DNA of 39,898 nucleotides from Deltaproteobacteria bacterium (GCA_013151835.1 JAADHK010000043.1:1-39898); one strand, 5' to 3'; positions 33,118-39,898 are shown, numbered from the stretch's first letter. The notes: generated by a model from the letters alone, not told the origin. Numbers and translations: made by a program.

Positions 33118-34461
33118 ATGAATTTTCTTGTTATCGGCGGGGACGCGGCCGGTATGAGTGCCGCCAGCCGTGCAAAGCGGAATATGCCGGAAATGAATGT
33201 AACTGTTTTAGAAAAAACCCATGATGTCTCATACAGCGCCTGCGGCATGCCATATAATATTGCCGTCCCGGAAAAAGCGATTGAAGACCTGGTGGTCCGG
33301 CAGGCTCAGGTTTTCAGGGAAAAACAGGGCATAAATCTTTTGACCGGGCATCGGGTTGAATCTATTGAGCCTAAGGAGAAGCGGGTTGCCGGCGTCACAT
33401 ATGAGGGCGAAAAATTTGAATTCCCCTATGATAAACTCCTGATTGCCACCGGCGGTTCACCCATTGTTCCGGATCTTCCGGGATTTGATCTTCCCGGGGT
33501 CTTGGTATTAAAAAATCTGGATCACGGACGGAAAATCAAGGCGTATATGGATGAACACCCGGTTAAAAAGGCGGTGATTATTGGAATGGGGTATATCGGC
33601 CTTGAAATGTGTGAAGCGCTCCGCGCCCGGGCAATGGAAGTTGCCATGGTGAAGCCGAATCTAAATTTTATCCCCTGGATGCCCGATGAACTGTCGGATG
33701 AGGTCCAAAAAGAAGCGGCGGCAAACGGTGTTGCGCTGCACATGGGGCATTCGGTCCGGAAAATTGAACGGGCAAACAGCAGCCTGGCCGTTGTCTGCGA
33801 AGACATGACGCTTGAGGCGGACATGGTCATCGTTGCCATTGGCATCACCCCCAACAATGAACTGGCAATAAAAGCCGGACTTGAAACCAGTGTCAAAAAA
33901 GCCATTGCCGTGGACCGAATGTTGAAAACATCGGATGAAAACATATACGCTGCCGGCGACTGCGCGGATGCTTATCATGTGGTGACCGGAGAAAAAACCT
34001 GGATTCCCCTGGCGTTAAGGGCAAACCGTGCCGGTTGGGCGGTGGCGGATAATATCTGCGGCAGCCAGATGGAACTTGACGGGGTGGCCGGCACATCGGT
34101 ATTCAAGGTGTTTGAGCTTGAAATTGCGCGGACGGGGCTTACCCTAAAAGAGTCAAAAGAGTCAGGATTTGACCCGGCAGATATTGTGATTAAAAGCCGC
34201 TCCCGCGCACATGCCCATCCAGGTTCCACGACGATTTATGTCCATTTGATCGGTGATATAAAAACAGGTCGACTGCTCGGTGCGCAGATGGTCGGAAAGG
34301 AAGGCGTTGCCCATCGGATAAGCGCGGCAGCAGTTGCTTTGCATAACAAAATGACAGTTGAACGTTTCAGCCAGACCGATTTTGCTTATGCGCCGCCATT
34401 CGGACCCGTGTGGGATCCGCTGCTGACAGCGGCGAACCAGTTGTTAAAAAAGATGCCCTGA
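33118..34461 (+). CDS. FAD/NAD(P)-dependent oxidoreductase (3 of 3), NADH oxidase/CoA-disulfide reductase type
   Basis: The 447-residue protein has an FAD loop at its extreme N-terminus (FLVIGGDAAGMSAASRAKR), a second loop (AVIIGMGYIGLEMCEAL) and IYAAGDCAD. Cys42 in YSACGMPYNIA is the expected redox cysteine, in the SxxC context of NADH oxidases and CoA-disulfide reductases. AAGGAGAA precedes the ATG. It lies after a terminator, so it may have its own promoter. The three paralogues in a row suggest duplications with different substrates. Confidence 0.9.
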   Translation: MNFLVIGGDAAGMSAASRAKRNMPEMNVTVLEKTHDVSYSACGMPYNIAVPEKAIEDLVVRQAQVFREKQGINLLTGHRVESIEPKEKRVAGVTYEGEKFEFPYDKLLIATGGSPIVPDLPGFDLPGVLVLKNLDHGRKIKAYMDEHPVKKAVIIGMGYIGLEMCEALRARAMEVAMVKPNLNFIPWMPDELSDEVQKEAAANGVALHMGHSVRKIERANSSLAVVCEDMTLEADMVIVAIGITPNNELAIKAGLETSVKKAIAVDRMLKTSDENIYAAGDCADAYHVVTGEKTWIPLALRANRAGWAVADNICGSQMELDGVAGTSVFKVFELEIARTGLTLKESKESGFDPADIVIKSRSRAHAHPGSTTIYVHLIGDIKTGRLLGAQMVGKEGVAHRISAAAVALHNKMTVERFSQTDFAYAPPFGPVWDPLLTAANQLLKKMP

Positions 34462-34536
34462 TACGTCCCCCGCAAATTGACGGACGCTCCTGGCGCAAGT
34501 AAATCCTTACACAATGTCGCACCTTTGCGATGGTTA

Positions 34537-34563
34537 GGGTCGCAGCGATGCGACCCTTTATGC
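34537..34563 (+). terminator. Terminator after the third flavoprotein
   Basis: GGGTCGCA and TGCGACCC form a perfect 8-bp stem around GCGA, followed by a weak T-rich tail. Confidence 0.6.
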
Positions 34564-34650
34564 TTCCTGTCGGATTGTCTTCTACTCCATCCTGATTATA
34601 ACTATTTGAATTAATATTTTATAATTAATTTTAATGTCCCATGCTGTTGT

Positions 34651-34666
34651 TGGCATATCTGATGCA
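34651..34666 (+). promoter_or_regulatory. Sigma-54 promoter candidate for the plus-strand DUF5320 genes
   Basis: TGGCATATCTGATGCA matches TGGCAC-N5-TTGCA except for two bases. It lies 29 bases before the NifX-remnant ATG, a normal distance for a -24/-12 element. Confidence 0.55.
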
Positions 34667-34695
34667 ATCCCAATATGTAAGGAGACGATTCAGAT

Positions 34696-34764
34696 ATGAT
34701 AATTGCACTGACGGTTTGGGGAGACCGAATTTCGCCTTTAAGGCGCAACCACAAAAAGAGGTGA
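34696..34764 (+). pseudogene. Leader remnant of a NifX-type gene
   Basis: An ATG with an AAGGAGA site encodes MIIALTVWGDRISP, which matches the start of the intact NifX fusion at 39590 (MKIALTVWEDRISPVFD), then runs out of frame and stops at 34764. The remaining NifX domain is missing, so an internal deletion of roughly 350 bp has joined the gene's start directly to the region before its tail. Confidence 0.65.
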
Positions 34765-34769
34765 AGAAT

Positions 34770-34880
34770 ATGCCGGGAAAAGATCGAACCGGTCCGTCCG
34801 GTAAGGGACCGGGTACCGGAAAAGGCAGAGGGGAATTTCCCGCCAAGGGCACTGGACAAGGCCAGCGACGTAAAAAATAA
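34770..34880 (+). CDS. Small glycine/proline-rich DUF5320-like protein (36 residues)
   Basis: The frame starts with MPGKDRTGPSGKGPGTGKGRG, closely like the C-terminal tail of the NifX fusion (MPKGDGTGPQGQGPGSGKGR) and the DUF5320 hallmark (MPGxDxxGPxGxGPxTG). GAGGTGAAG precedes the ATG, so this tail is translated separately here. It lacks cysteines. The role of such proteins is unknown; they occur with NifX- and MinD-type genes in anaerobes. Confidence 0.6.
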   Translation: MPGKDRTGPSGKGPGTGKGRGEFPAKGTGQGQRRKK

Positions 34881-34906
34881 TAGTTAACATAGATGGAGGT
34901 AGTATT

Positions 34907-35251
34907 ATGCCAGGATATGATAGAAGAGGTCCTATGGGTAGCGGACCAATGACCGGAGGCATGAGAGGATTATGCAATCCGGCAGCAACAGGAAACCGGG
35001 CTCCTTTTGTTGGAGGCGCGGGCGTTGGCAGAGGCATGGGGCTTGGGCGAGGTTTTAGAGGCGGCATGGGCCGGGGAATGAAAGGTGGATTCGGTAGAGG
35101 TTTCGCTGGTTATCCGCCAACGTATGCCGGACCATACGCGGACGATTCAACCGTCGAACTGAATGGATTGAAAGTACAGGCGGATTCTCTCCGGAATTTA
35201 CTGGATACCATTAGTAAGCGAATCGCAGAGCTGGAAAAATCCGCTGAATAG
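34907..35251 (+). CDS. DUF5320-type glycine/arginine-rich protein with C-terminal coiled coil
   Basis: The 114-residue protein starts with MPGYDRRGPMGSGPMTGGMRGLC, the DUF5320 signature, continues with a glycine/arginine/methionine-rich stretch (about 40-75), and ends in a helix with heptad-like leucines (LNGLKVQADSLRNLLDTISKRIAELEK). The function is unknown. GGAGGT precedes the ATG. It follows the 36-residue protein by 26 bp, downstream of a sigma-54 promoter candidate. Low complexity and a coiled coil suggest a structural or oligomerising protein. Confidence 0.82.
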   Translation: MPGYDRRGPMGSGPMTGGMRGLCNPAATGNRAPFVGGAGVGRGMGLGRGFRGGMGRGMKGGFGRGFAGYPPTYAGPYADDSTVELNGLKVQADSLRNLLDTISKRIAELEKSAE

Positions 35252-35392
35252 GATTATCAAATGACAATAGCCCGCGTCACGACATTTCATGTTAAAGCTA
35301 CCGGGCGTGTCAATAAAATGGAATGAATTTATCCGGCCAACCTGCCAGATTCATCTCAAACAAAGCAACTAGTTAAAGGCAAGGAGTATAGA

Positions 35393-35737
35393 ATGGAAAA
35401 AGTTGTAATTATTGGATGCGGTGCCTACATGGACAGCGGATACGGATGCCCCGGCGAATGGCGATGCCTTAAAGCTGCGTCATTTGGAGAAGGGAAGTTC
35501 GATTCGCCTTCTTCAGTTGTATCGTTTGTTAAATGTGAATGCCCGGGCCGGAGCCTTGCCCCGAACACCGGTATGGCGATGAAGCTGTCGGAAATAAAGC
35601 CCGATGCGATCCATTTAAGTTCCTGCATGGTCAATGCGAAACCAGCATGCCCTTATGCCACTGCTGAAGAAATGGCAAAAATCCTTCAGGATAAAACAGG
35701 TATCCCTGTTGTTCCGGGAACGCATGATTATCATTAA
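35393..35737 (+). CDS. CGGC-domain protein (putative metal-binding)
   Basis: The 114-residue protein has seven conserved-looking cysteines (9, 19, 25, 48, 50, 78, 86) within VVIIGCG, GCPGEWRC, KCECPGR, LSSCMV and ACPYA, and fits the CGGC family of small putative metal-binding proteins of anaerobes. The ATG follows AAGGAG. No function is established. It is the last plus-strand gene of the ORP-like locus, ending 14 bp before a truncated miniature element. Confidence 0.75.
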   Translation: MEKVVIIGCGAYMDSGYGCPGEWRCLKAASFGEGKFDSPSSVVSFVKCECPGRSLAPNTGMAMKLSEIKPDAIHLSSCMVNAKPACPYATAEEMAKILQDKTGIPVVPGTHDYH

Positions 35738-35750
35738 CGGGCTTCAGGAA

Positions 35751-35838
35751 GTTGTAGCGGGTCGCGAAATGCTCGGAATACTATATGTATGCCTCCGCTT
35801 TCGCGACACCACTACGCCTTGTATATGGAACTTTTTAT
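35751..35838. repeat. Truncated copy of the miniature element
   Basis: From GTTGTAGCGGGTCGCG to GTATATGGAACTT it matches the interior of the 28752 and 29736 copies but lacks both GTAAAAAGTC ends. It lies in the gap between the CGGC gene and the convergent NifX gene. Confidence 0.7.
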
Positions 35839-35938
35839 GATTACCAATCGTTTTCAAATATCTTTTCCGCAGCAACTGCCGGGGCCTTCATAACCAGTCA
35901 CACCAGGGGATGATCCGCAGGAGGTTGTGTCACAAAAC

Positions 35939-36298
35939 CTACGTTTGCCCTTCAATATTTGCGCCATCGGCAAAGGGCATTTTCCCTTCATTAAACGCTT
36001 TTACAGCATCGGAAACCGTGCCGCCGGCATCCATTGCCACCTTTACCCCCGTAGCCGCAAGCGTCTTAAACGCATTGGGGCCGCAGAAACCTGTAAGCAA
36101 AACCTCTGCGCCTTTGTCGCTTACCATGGCCGCAGCCTGAATCCCGGCGCCTTTAAACGCGTTTACATTCTCTGAATTATCCAACACCTCTACCTCAAGG
36201 CTGGGTGTATCAACGATAAGAATGTAGGCAGCGCGCCCGAATCTGGGGTCAACCTGTGAATCAAGGTCCGTTCCTTTGGATGTAACAGCTATTTTCAT
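35939..36298 (-). CDS. NifX/NifB-type dinitrogenase cofactor-domain protein (small)
   Basis: The 119-residue protein has the NifX fold pattern: MKIAVTSKGTDLDSQVDPRFGRA at the start, an ILIVDT strand, GAGIQAAAMVSDKGAEVLLTGFCGPNA in the middle. Proteins of this family bind iron-molybdenum cofactor precursors or, in orange proteins, Mo-Cu-S clusters. The ATG at 36298 follows AAAGGAGAA. It is the last gene of the minus-strand operon and overlaps none; a second NifX-type gene is 14 bp upstream. Nothing in the window suggests nitrogenase itself. Confidence 0.88.
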   Translation of the reverse strand: MKIAVTSKGTDLDSQVDPRFGRAAYILIVDTPSLEVEVLDNSENVNAFKGAGIQAAAMVSDKGAEVLLTGFCGPNAFKTLAATGVKVAMDAGGTVSDAVKAFNEGKMPFADGANIEGQT

Positions 36299-36312
36299 TT
36301 TCTGTTTCTCCT

Positions 36313-36702
36313 TTATGCCGGATTCATTCCACCGCCACCGCAAACCTGGTCGTTTGCAATAATTTGCAGTTTTCCTGCGATAAGATCATCAACCACAGGC
36401 TTTATCTCAGCCCGTTCGCTATCATGATAGACATCAATACCCACCTGCCTGAACCCCATAAGCGGTCGCATGCCGATTCCCCCGACGACAAGCGCGTTCA
36501 CTTTATGTTCTGCCAGCAGGTTGACCGGAACCATGCATCCCCCCTGGACGTGTTCCTGGTTCTGCAGTGTTGAAATATTTTTTATTTCTCCGTTTTCCAC
36601 ATCAATGAAGGTAAATACCTCACAATGACCGAAATGTCCTGACCTGGTTCCGTCAAGACCCCCTTGTCCGTTGGATGGAACTGCAATTCTTCCGTTTTTC
36701 AT
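36313..36702 (-). CDS. NifX/NifB-type dinitrogenase cofactor-domain protein with C-terminal glycine-rich tail
   Basis: The 129-residue protein matches NifX: RIAVPSNGQGGLDGTRSGHFGHCEVF, VNALVVGGIGMRPLMGFRQVGIDVY. A single cysteine motif GGCMVP and a final VCGGGGMNP may bind metal. AAGGAG lies before the ATG. Like its neighbours it probably belongs to an ORP-type system, not to nitrogen fixation. A palindromic repeat (36747-36880) lies between it and the ATPase gene upstream, yet both are on the same strand and likely cotranscribed. Confidence 0.88.
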   Translation of the reverse strand: MKNGRIAVPSNGQGGLDGTRSGHFGHCEVFTFIDVENGEIKNISTLQNQEHVQGGCMVPVNLLAEHKVNALVVGGIGMRPLMGFRQVGIDVYHDSERAEIKPVVDDLIAGKLQIIANDQVCGGGGMNPA

Positions 36703-36746
36703 AATAAAAGTTCTCCTTTTTTAATAATATTTTAATCCATTGAGGC

Positions 36747-36880
36747 ATTTTCAAAATGTTAGATCAGGCTTGATGTCAAGGCGCAGGCCGCCGAAAAAGC
36801 GCAGCATACATGGGAGTATGTGAGCATTTTGAGGAGGACTGCAACACCGACAGCGAGCCTTAGATGACGTTTTGAAATTG
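36747..36880. repeat. Imperfect palindromic repeat
   Basis: The left part (TTTTCAAAATGTTAGATCAG...) is similar to the reverse complement of the right part (...GATGACGTTTTGAAATTG), giving a long imperfect stem. It lies between the NifX-type and MinD-type genes of one operon. It is not related by eye to the GTAAAAAGTC family. Confidence 0.5.
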
Positions 36881-36886
36881 GCTCCA

Positions 36887-37759
36887 TTATTTGTTCATGG
36901 CCGGAGATGTCATAATCCGGTCCCATATCTCTCTGACGACCTGGCTGATTTTCGAGTCGTTTTTATATTCAATGATATTTTTCCCCTGAATCATCGATTC
37001 CGTAAAAACAGGATCAAACGGAATACGACCGAGAATTGACAGGTTTTTCTTTTCGGCCAGTTTTTCAATCGTCTCCGCCTGCTCAGGATTCAAATCAGCC
37101 TTGTTAACGCATACCATGCCCGGCACTTTAAAATTGGCTGCAAGCTGCGCGACCCGTTCCATATCATGCAGCCCGGAAACCGTGGGTTCAGCTACAATAA
37201 TCAGAGCGGTGGCGCCGCCGAGTGAAGCGATAACCGGACACCCTATGCCCGGCGGGCCATCGGTAATGATCAGGTCGATATTTTTACTTTCAGCAAGCTT
37301 TTTTGCCTCCTGCCTGACAAGGACAACCAGCTTGCCGGAATTTTCTTCAGCAATGCCAAGCCTCGCATGAACCATCGGGCCGAATCGTGTTTCTGAAATG
37401 TACCATTCTCCGCATGTTTTGATCGGAAAATCAATTGCCTCCTCAGGGCAGAAATCCACACAGACCCCGCAGCCTTCGCATTCAATTTCATCAACCTTAA
37501 AACCTTCTTTAACCGCATCAAACCGGCAAACCTCCATACAGAGGCCGCATCCGGTGCATTGATCCGGATTAATGACCGCAATGCCGCCGCCTTTAAAATC
37601 AGTGCGTTGTTTGATCTCAGGCGCCATCAGCAGATGGAGGTCCGAGGCATCTACATCCGCATCGCACAGAACGCTGTTTTTTGCCAGAGACGCAAAGGCC
37701 GCTGTCAAACTTGTCTTGCCGGTGCCGCCTTTGCCGCTTAAAACCACCAGTTCTCTCAT
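36887..37759 (-). CDS. MinD/Mrp-type P-loop ATPase with inserted 2[4Fe-4S] ferredoxin domain
   Basis: The 290-residue protein has the Walker motif LSGKGGTGKTSLTAAF at its start, then a ferredoxin insert with cysteines 68/71/74/78 and 94/97/100/104, then the rest of the ATPase core (TDGPPGIGCPVIASL). Such proteins occur in ORP complexes of Desulfovibrio. An ATPase carrying [4Fe-4S] clusters may couple ATP use to cluster transfer or to positioning. It lies 15 bp after the paralogue upstream. Confidence 0.92.
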   Translation of the reverse strand: MRELVVLSGKGGTGKTSLTAAFASLAKNSVLCDADVDASDLHLLMAPEIKQRTDFKGGGIAVINPDQCTGCGLCMEVCRFDAVKEGFKVDEIECEGCGVCVDFCPEEAIDFPIKTCGEWYISETRFGPMVHARLGIAEENSGKLVVLVRQEAKKLAESKNIDLIITDGPPGIGCPVIASLGGATALIIVAEPTVSGLHDMERVAQLAANFKVPGMVCVNKADLNPEQAETIEKLAEKKNLSILGRIPFDPVFTESMIQGKNIIEYKNDSKISQVVREIWDRIMTSPAMNK

Positions 37760-37774
37760 TGGATTTCATTTCCT

Positions 37775-38611
37775 TTACTCAACCAGTTTTTCAACCTGGC
37801 TGTATAATTTCAGGAATTTCTCCTTCCACTCAGGCATCTCTTCCACAATAGACCTTCCCTTTGAATAGGCTTCAGCGATTCGCCGGTCAAAGGGAATCTC
37901 CATCAAAATCGGCAGATTTTCCCGCCCGGCATACGCCTGTACCCGGCTGTCACCGATATCTGAACGGTTAATGACCAGGCCGTGGGGAATGCCCAGAATT
38001 CTGACCGCCTCAACCGCCAGTCTCAGGTCGTGGAGACCGAAAGGCGTGGGCTCGGTTACCATTAAAACAAAATCAGTGTCCTTCATGGCGGCAATAACCG
38101 GGCATGAGGTGCCCGGAGGCGCATCAATAATATTGATTTTATCAGACCGGGCAAAGGATCTGACCTTTTTGATCAGTGGCGGGGACATTGCTTCACCAAC
38201 CCTGAGACGTCCATGCACAAAATCGATATTATTCAGACGGCCTTTTTCAACGACACCGAGTTGTCGGCCGGTTTCGGTTATGGCATCTTCAGGGCATATT
38301 GCCATGCAACCGCCGCAACTGTGACACAGTTCCGGAAACGTGAGAATGGTTTCCCCGAGTATGGCGATAACCTTGAACCGGCAAATATCAACGCATTTCC
38401 GGCAGAAGGTACATTTATCCGCATCGATTTCAGGCACCGGTGTAAAAACAGTTTCAGTTTCTTCAATCACTGGATTTAAAAAGAGATGGCAATTGGGCTC
38501 TTCCACATCACAATCCAGCAGCTGCACTCCGGATTCAAGCGAAAGTGCCAGATTTGTAGCCACGGTTGTTTTGCCTGTCCCCCCTTTTCCGCTTGCAACA
38601 CTTATAATCAT
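37775..38611 (-). CDS. Second MinD/Mrp-type ATPase with ferredoxin insert
   Basis: A 278-residue paralogue: SVASGKGGTGKTTVAT at the start, DCDVEEPNCHLF, ferredoxin cysteines 67/70/73/77 and 96/99/102/106, and IDAPPGTSCPVIAAM. Two tandem MinD-type ATPases of this build are the hallmark of ORP loci (two in Desulfovibrio vulgaris), probably a heterodimer. The ATG at 38611 follows AAGGAG; an in-frame TTG two codons earlier is less likely. It is 14 bp downstream of the receiver-like gene. Confidence 0.92.
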   Translation of the reverse strand: MIISVASGKGGTGKTTVATNLALSLESGVQLLDCDVEEPNCHLFLNPVIEETETVFTPVPEIDADKCTFCRKCVDICRFKVIAILGETILTFPELCHSCGGCMAICPEDAITETGRQLGVVEKGRLNNIDFVHGRLRVGEAMSPPLIKKVRSFARSDKINIIDAPPGTSCPVIAAMKDTDFVLMVTEPTPFGLHDLRLAVEAVRILGIPHGLVINRSDIGDSRVQAYAGRENLPILMEIPFDRRIAEAYSKGRSIVEEMPEWKEKFLKLYSQVEKLVE

Positions 38612-38625
38612 AAGCAAAAGACTCC

Positions 38626-39021
38626 TTAGTTTAATCCGCCTGCCGTGTTTGTAATGCTTAAAATATGCTTAAGGTGCTGCAACAGATTTTCTGCATGAGT
38701 TTTATCCGGACAGGGCGGCAGTTGCATCAGAATACCAAGTCCCTCGCTTGCTGCGTGAAAATCTTCGGATGAAAGGGAACTGACTGCGGCACAATTGATC
38801 ATCGGATTTGTTGAAACCAGTTTTTTCATAAATTCAAGGCCGGTCATGTCGGAAAGCGATTCATCCGACACGACCAGTTCAAAGCGGTTGCCTGAAATCA
38901 TGGAGAGGGCATTGCTGCCGGAAGATGCCCGGGAAATGCTCAAATCAACATTTTCTTCGGTGTTTGATGCTAAATCCGTAAAAAAATCTTTATCAGAACT
39001 TACCAGTAAAATATGTATCAT
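38626..39021 (-). CDS. Response-regulator receiver-like protein, probably degenerate
   Basis: The 131-residue protein shows the receiver fold: ILLVSSDKDFF, LVVSDESLSDMTGLEFM with Asp53 in the phosphoacceptor position, then CAAVSSLSS. The conserved lysine of the KP motif is missing (the region reads ILMQLPPCP), and the acidic pair near the N-terminus is reduced to one Asp. Phosphorylation-driven switching is therefore doubtful. It overlaps the NifX fusion gene by 4 bp, so it is part of the ORP-like operon. Confidence 0.75.
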   Translation of the reverse strand: MIHILLVSSDKDFFTDLASNTEENVDLSISRASSGSNALSMISGNRFELVVSDESLSDMTGLEFMKKLVSTNPMINCAAVSSLSSEDFHAASEGLGILMQLPPCPDKTHAENLLQHLKHILSITNTAGGLN

Positions 39022-39194
39022 TTGCCTTGCCCGCCTCGGCCTGCCCCTTGTCCGTTGCCGCGGCCCATACCCTGCCCGCCACGTTGGCCTTTACCTTGTC
39101 CCGCGTTGCCGCCTTTTTTTATTTTGCATCCGCTCCTGCCTTTTCCTGATCCCGGCCCCTGGCCTTGCGGTCCTGTTCCATCCCCTTTTGGCAT
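39018..39194 (-). CDS. Nested frame for the DUF5320-like tail alone
   Basis: An in-frame ATG preceded by AAAGGAGACGAAGAAC would give a 58-residue MPKGDGTGP... protein, the same start as the stand-alone small protein at 34770. Both starts have their own ribosome sites, so alternative initiation is plausible but not shown. Confidence 0.4.
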   Translation of the reverse strand: MPKGDGTGPQGQGPGSGKGRSGCKIKKGGNAGQGKGQRGGQGMGRGNGQGAGRGGQGK

Positions 39195-39590
39195 GTTCTT
39201 CGTCTCCTTTTGTTTACCAAAACAATTATTATTCTTATAGTGCCTGCAACACTGTTTCCCGCATCCCGGCATTGAAAATGCCGGGATAATCGGTTTGCCT
39301 TTTGCAAAAGAGTCAATCACCCTGTCCGCATTGCCGGAAATAAAAGGAATAAGTTCTATGCCGCTTAATGCAATGATATCTGCAGGCAGTTTTGAAATAG
39401 CCCCGCATATCAGGACGGATATCCCCATTTGTTTCAGCATGTCCGCAAGACGTGATGATATTACAGGATTAAAAGCTGCAAATTGTCTGTTTAATATTTC
39501 TCCGTTTGCTATTTCCGCTAAAAGAAGCGTGCTTGCAACATCAAACACCGGTGAAATCCGGTCTTCCCAGACAGTAAGCGCGATTTTCAT
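39018..39590 (-). CDS. NifX-type protein fused to a glycine/glutamine-rich DUF5320-like tail
   Basis: The 190-residue protein has an N-terminal NifX-type domain (1-100, MKIALTVWEDRISPVFDVAS), a cysteine-rich link (C110, C114, C115, C123) and a tail from about 133 of GPQGQGPGSGKGR and GQGxGRG repeats. An internal ATG at 39194 with a good ribosome site may also make the tail alone. AAAGGAGG precedes the ATG, and a near-perfect -24/-12 promoter lies 34 bp upstream. It is the first gene of the ORP-like operon and could be the metal-cluster-binding protein, like Desulfovibrio orange protein, with the tail as scaffold. Confidence 0.85.
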   Translation of the reverse strand: MKIALTVWEDRISPVFDVASTLLLAEIANGEILNRQFAAFNPVISSRLADMLKQMGISVLICGAISKLPADIIALSGIELIPFISGNADRVIDSFAKGKPIIPAFSMPGCGKQCCRHYKNNNCFGKQKETKNMPKGDGTGPQGQGPGSGKGRSGCKIKKGGNAGQGKGQRGGQGMGRGNGQGAGRGGQGK

Positions 39591-39623
39591 ACCTGAATAG
39601 CCTCCTTTACATAAAGAAGGAGA

Positions 39624-39639
39624 TGCAAACGATGTGCCA
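39624..39639 (-). promoter_or_regulatory. Sigma-54 promoter with consensus sequence
   Basis: Read on the minus strand the sequence is TGGCACATCGTTTGCA, an exact TGGCAC-N5-TTGCA. A second partial TGGCAC lies 8 bases further upstream. The element is 34 bp before the NifX fusion ATG. Confidence 0.85.
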
Positions 39640-39740
39640 ATGTGCCATTTCTAATTAAATTGACTCTGATATTTAATAATTACAAATAATTATTGTGAAA
39701 ATGCGGTGATTGCGGGATTTCGCGCAGGCAGAAAGGCGCG

Positions 39741-39771
39741 CATAATTGCGACTCATGGAGTCGCAATTATG
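39741..39771. repeat. Perfect inverted repeat CATAATTGCGACTC-atg-GAGTCGCAATTATG
   Basis: Arms of 14 bp with a 3-base loop. It lies upstream of the sigma-54 promoter at a normal enhancer distance (about 100 bp), or could terminate a gene beyond the right edge; a T-rich stretch follows on the plus strand after about 12 bases. The 39640-39740 stretch between holds an AT-rich inverted repeat AATAATTA-caaa-TAATTATT at 39675-39694. Confidence 0.5.
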
Positions 39772-39796
39772 CAACGTTATGAATGTTTTTATTTTT

Positions 39797-39898
39797 GATG
39801 ACGTCGTAAAAGTCCCATCTACTGCGTTGTAGCGGGTCGCGAAATGCTCGGAATACTATATGTATACCTCCGCTTTCGCGACACCACTACGCCTTGTA
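39797..39898. repeat. Miniature element copy cut by the window's right edge
   Basis: It begins with GATGACGTCGTAAAAGTC and matches the 28752 and 29736 copies over the full available length. Confidence 0.75.

Noticed and set aside
35939-39590. Nitrogen fixation genes
   Set aside because: NifX-type domains alone do not mean nitrogenase; nifHDK are absent and MinD-ferredoxin ATPases indicate an ORP-like locus.

Overview
The window looks like a piece of the chromosome of a strictly anaerobic, probably sulfate-reducing bacterium of the Desulfobacterota (Desulfobacteraceae/Desulfosarcina-like). The reasons are oxygen-sensitive radical-type CoA-ester enzymes with ATP-driven activases, several ferredoxin-type proteins, a PPi-type phosphofructokinase, an orange-protein-like (ORP-like) cluster of NifX-type proteins and ferredoxin-bearing MinD ATPases, and sigma-54 control. 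This placement comes from gene content and family knowledge; no search could be run.

Region 1 (about 136-10690, all minus strand) is one compact, partly overlapping operon. In transcription order it encodes a GMC-type flavoprotein, a 495-residue helical protein of unknown function, two different 2-hydroxyacyl-CoA dehydratase/benzoyl-CoA reductase-type subunits, two different ASKHA activases, a polyferredoxin, a free-standing protein resembling the middle domain of acetyl-CoA synthase (ACS) beta, a CooC/AcsF-type nickel-chaperone ATPase with a CxC motif, and a GntR/FCD regulator. Linking an ATP-driven low-potential reductase to an orphan ACS domain and a nickel ATPase is the best candidate here for an undescribed system.

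Region 2 (11365-25670) is mixed housekeeping and accessory content: an M24 peptidase-like protein, an SCP2-domain protein with a TetR regulator, a four-histidine membrane protein, a DUF1499 lipoprotein, an AT-rich glycosyltransferase bracketed by two decayed RAYT-derived repeats, PPi-phosphofructokinase, a rubredoxin-membrane protein fusion, RNase HI, a 1023-residue PHP-like/membrane protein, an RdgC-like protein split over two overlapping genes, and an MntP-type manganese exporter. A 145-bp miniature element with an exact 9-bp target duplication lies between mntP and a thiolase gene.

Region 3 (27200-34461) is a redox island. A sigma-54 activator with a cysteine-rich PAS domain is divergent from a thioredoxin, a B-box-like small protein, and three paralogous CoA-disulfide-reductase/NADH-oxidase-type flavoproteins, with a 50-residue protein translationally coupled to the second. 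A -24/-12 element precedes the thioredoxin.

Region 4 (34651-39639) is an ORP-like locus: small glycine/proline-rich DUF5320-type proteins and a CGGC protein on the plus strand, converging on a minus-strand operon of NifX-type proteins, a receiver-like protein and two MinD/Mrp ATPases with inserted ferredoxin domains. Each side has a sigma-54 promoter candidate, and the minus-strand one matches the consensus exactly. The NifX-DUF5320 gene at 39018-39590 has a shrunken relative at 34696-34880 that lost the NifX domain.

A family of about 160-bp miniature elements with GTAAAAAGTC-type ends is scattered through the window (12669, 28752, 29736, 35751, 39797). I saw no rRNA, tRNA or CRISPR array.
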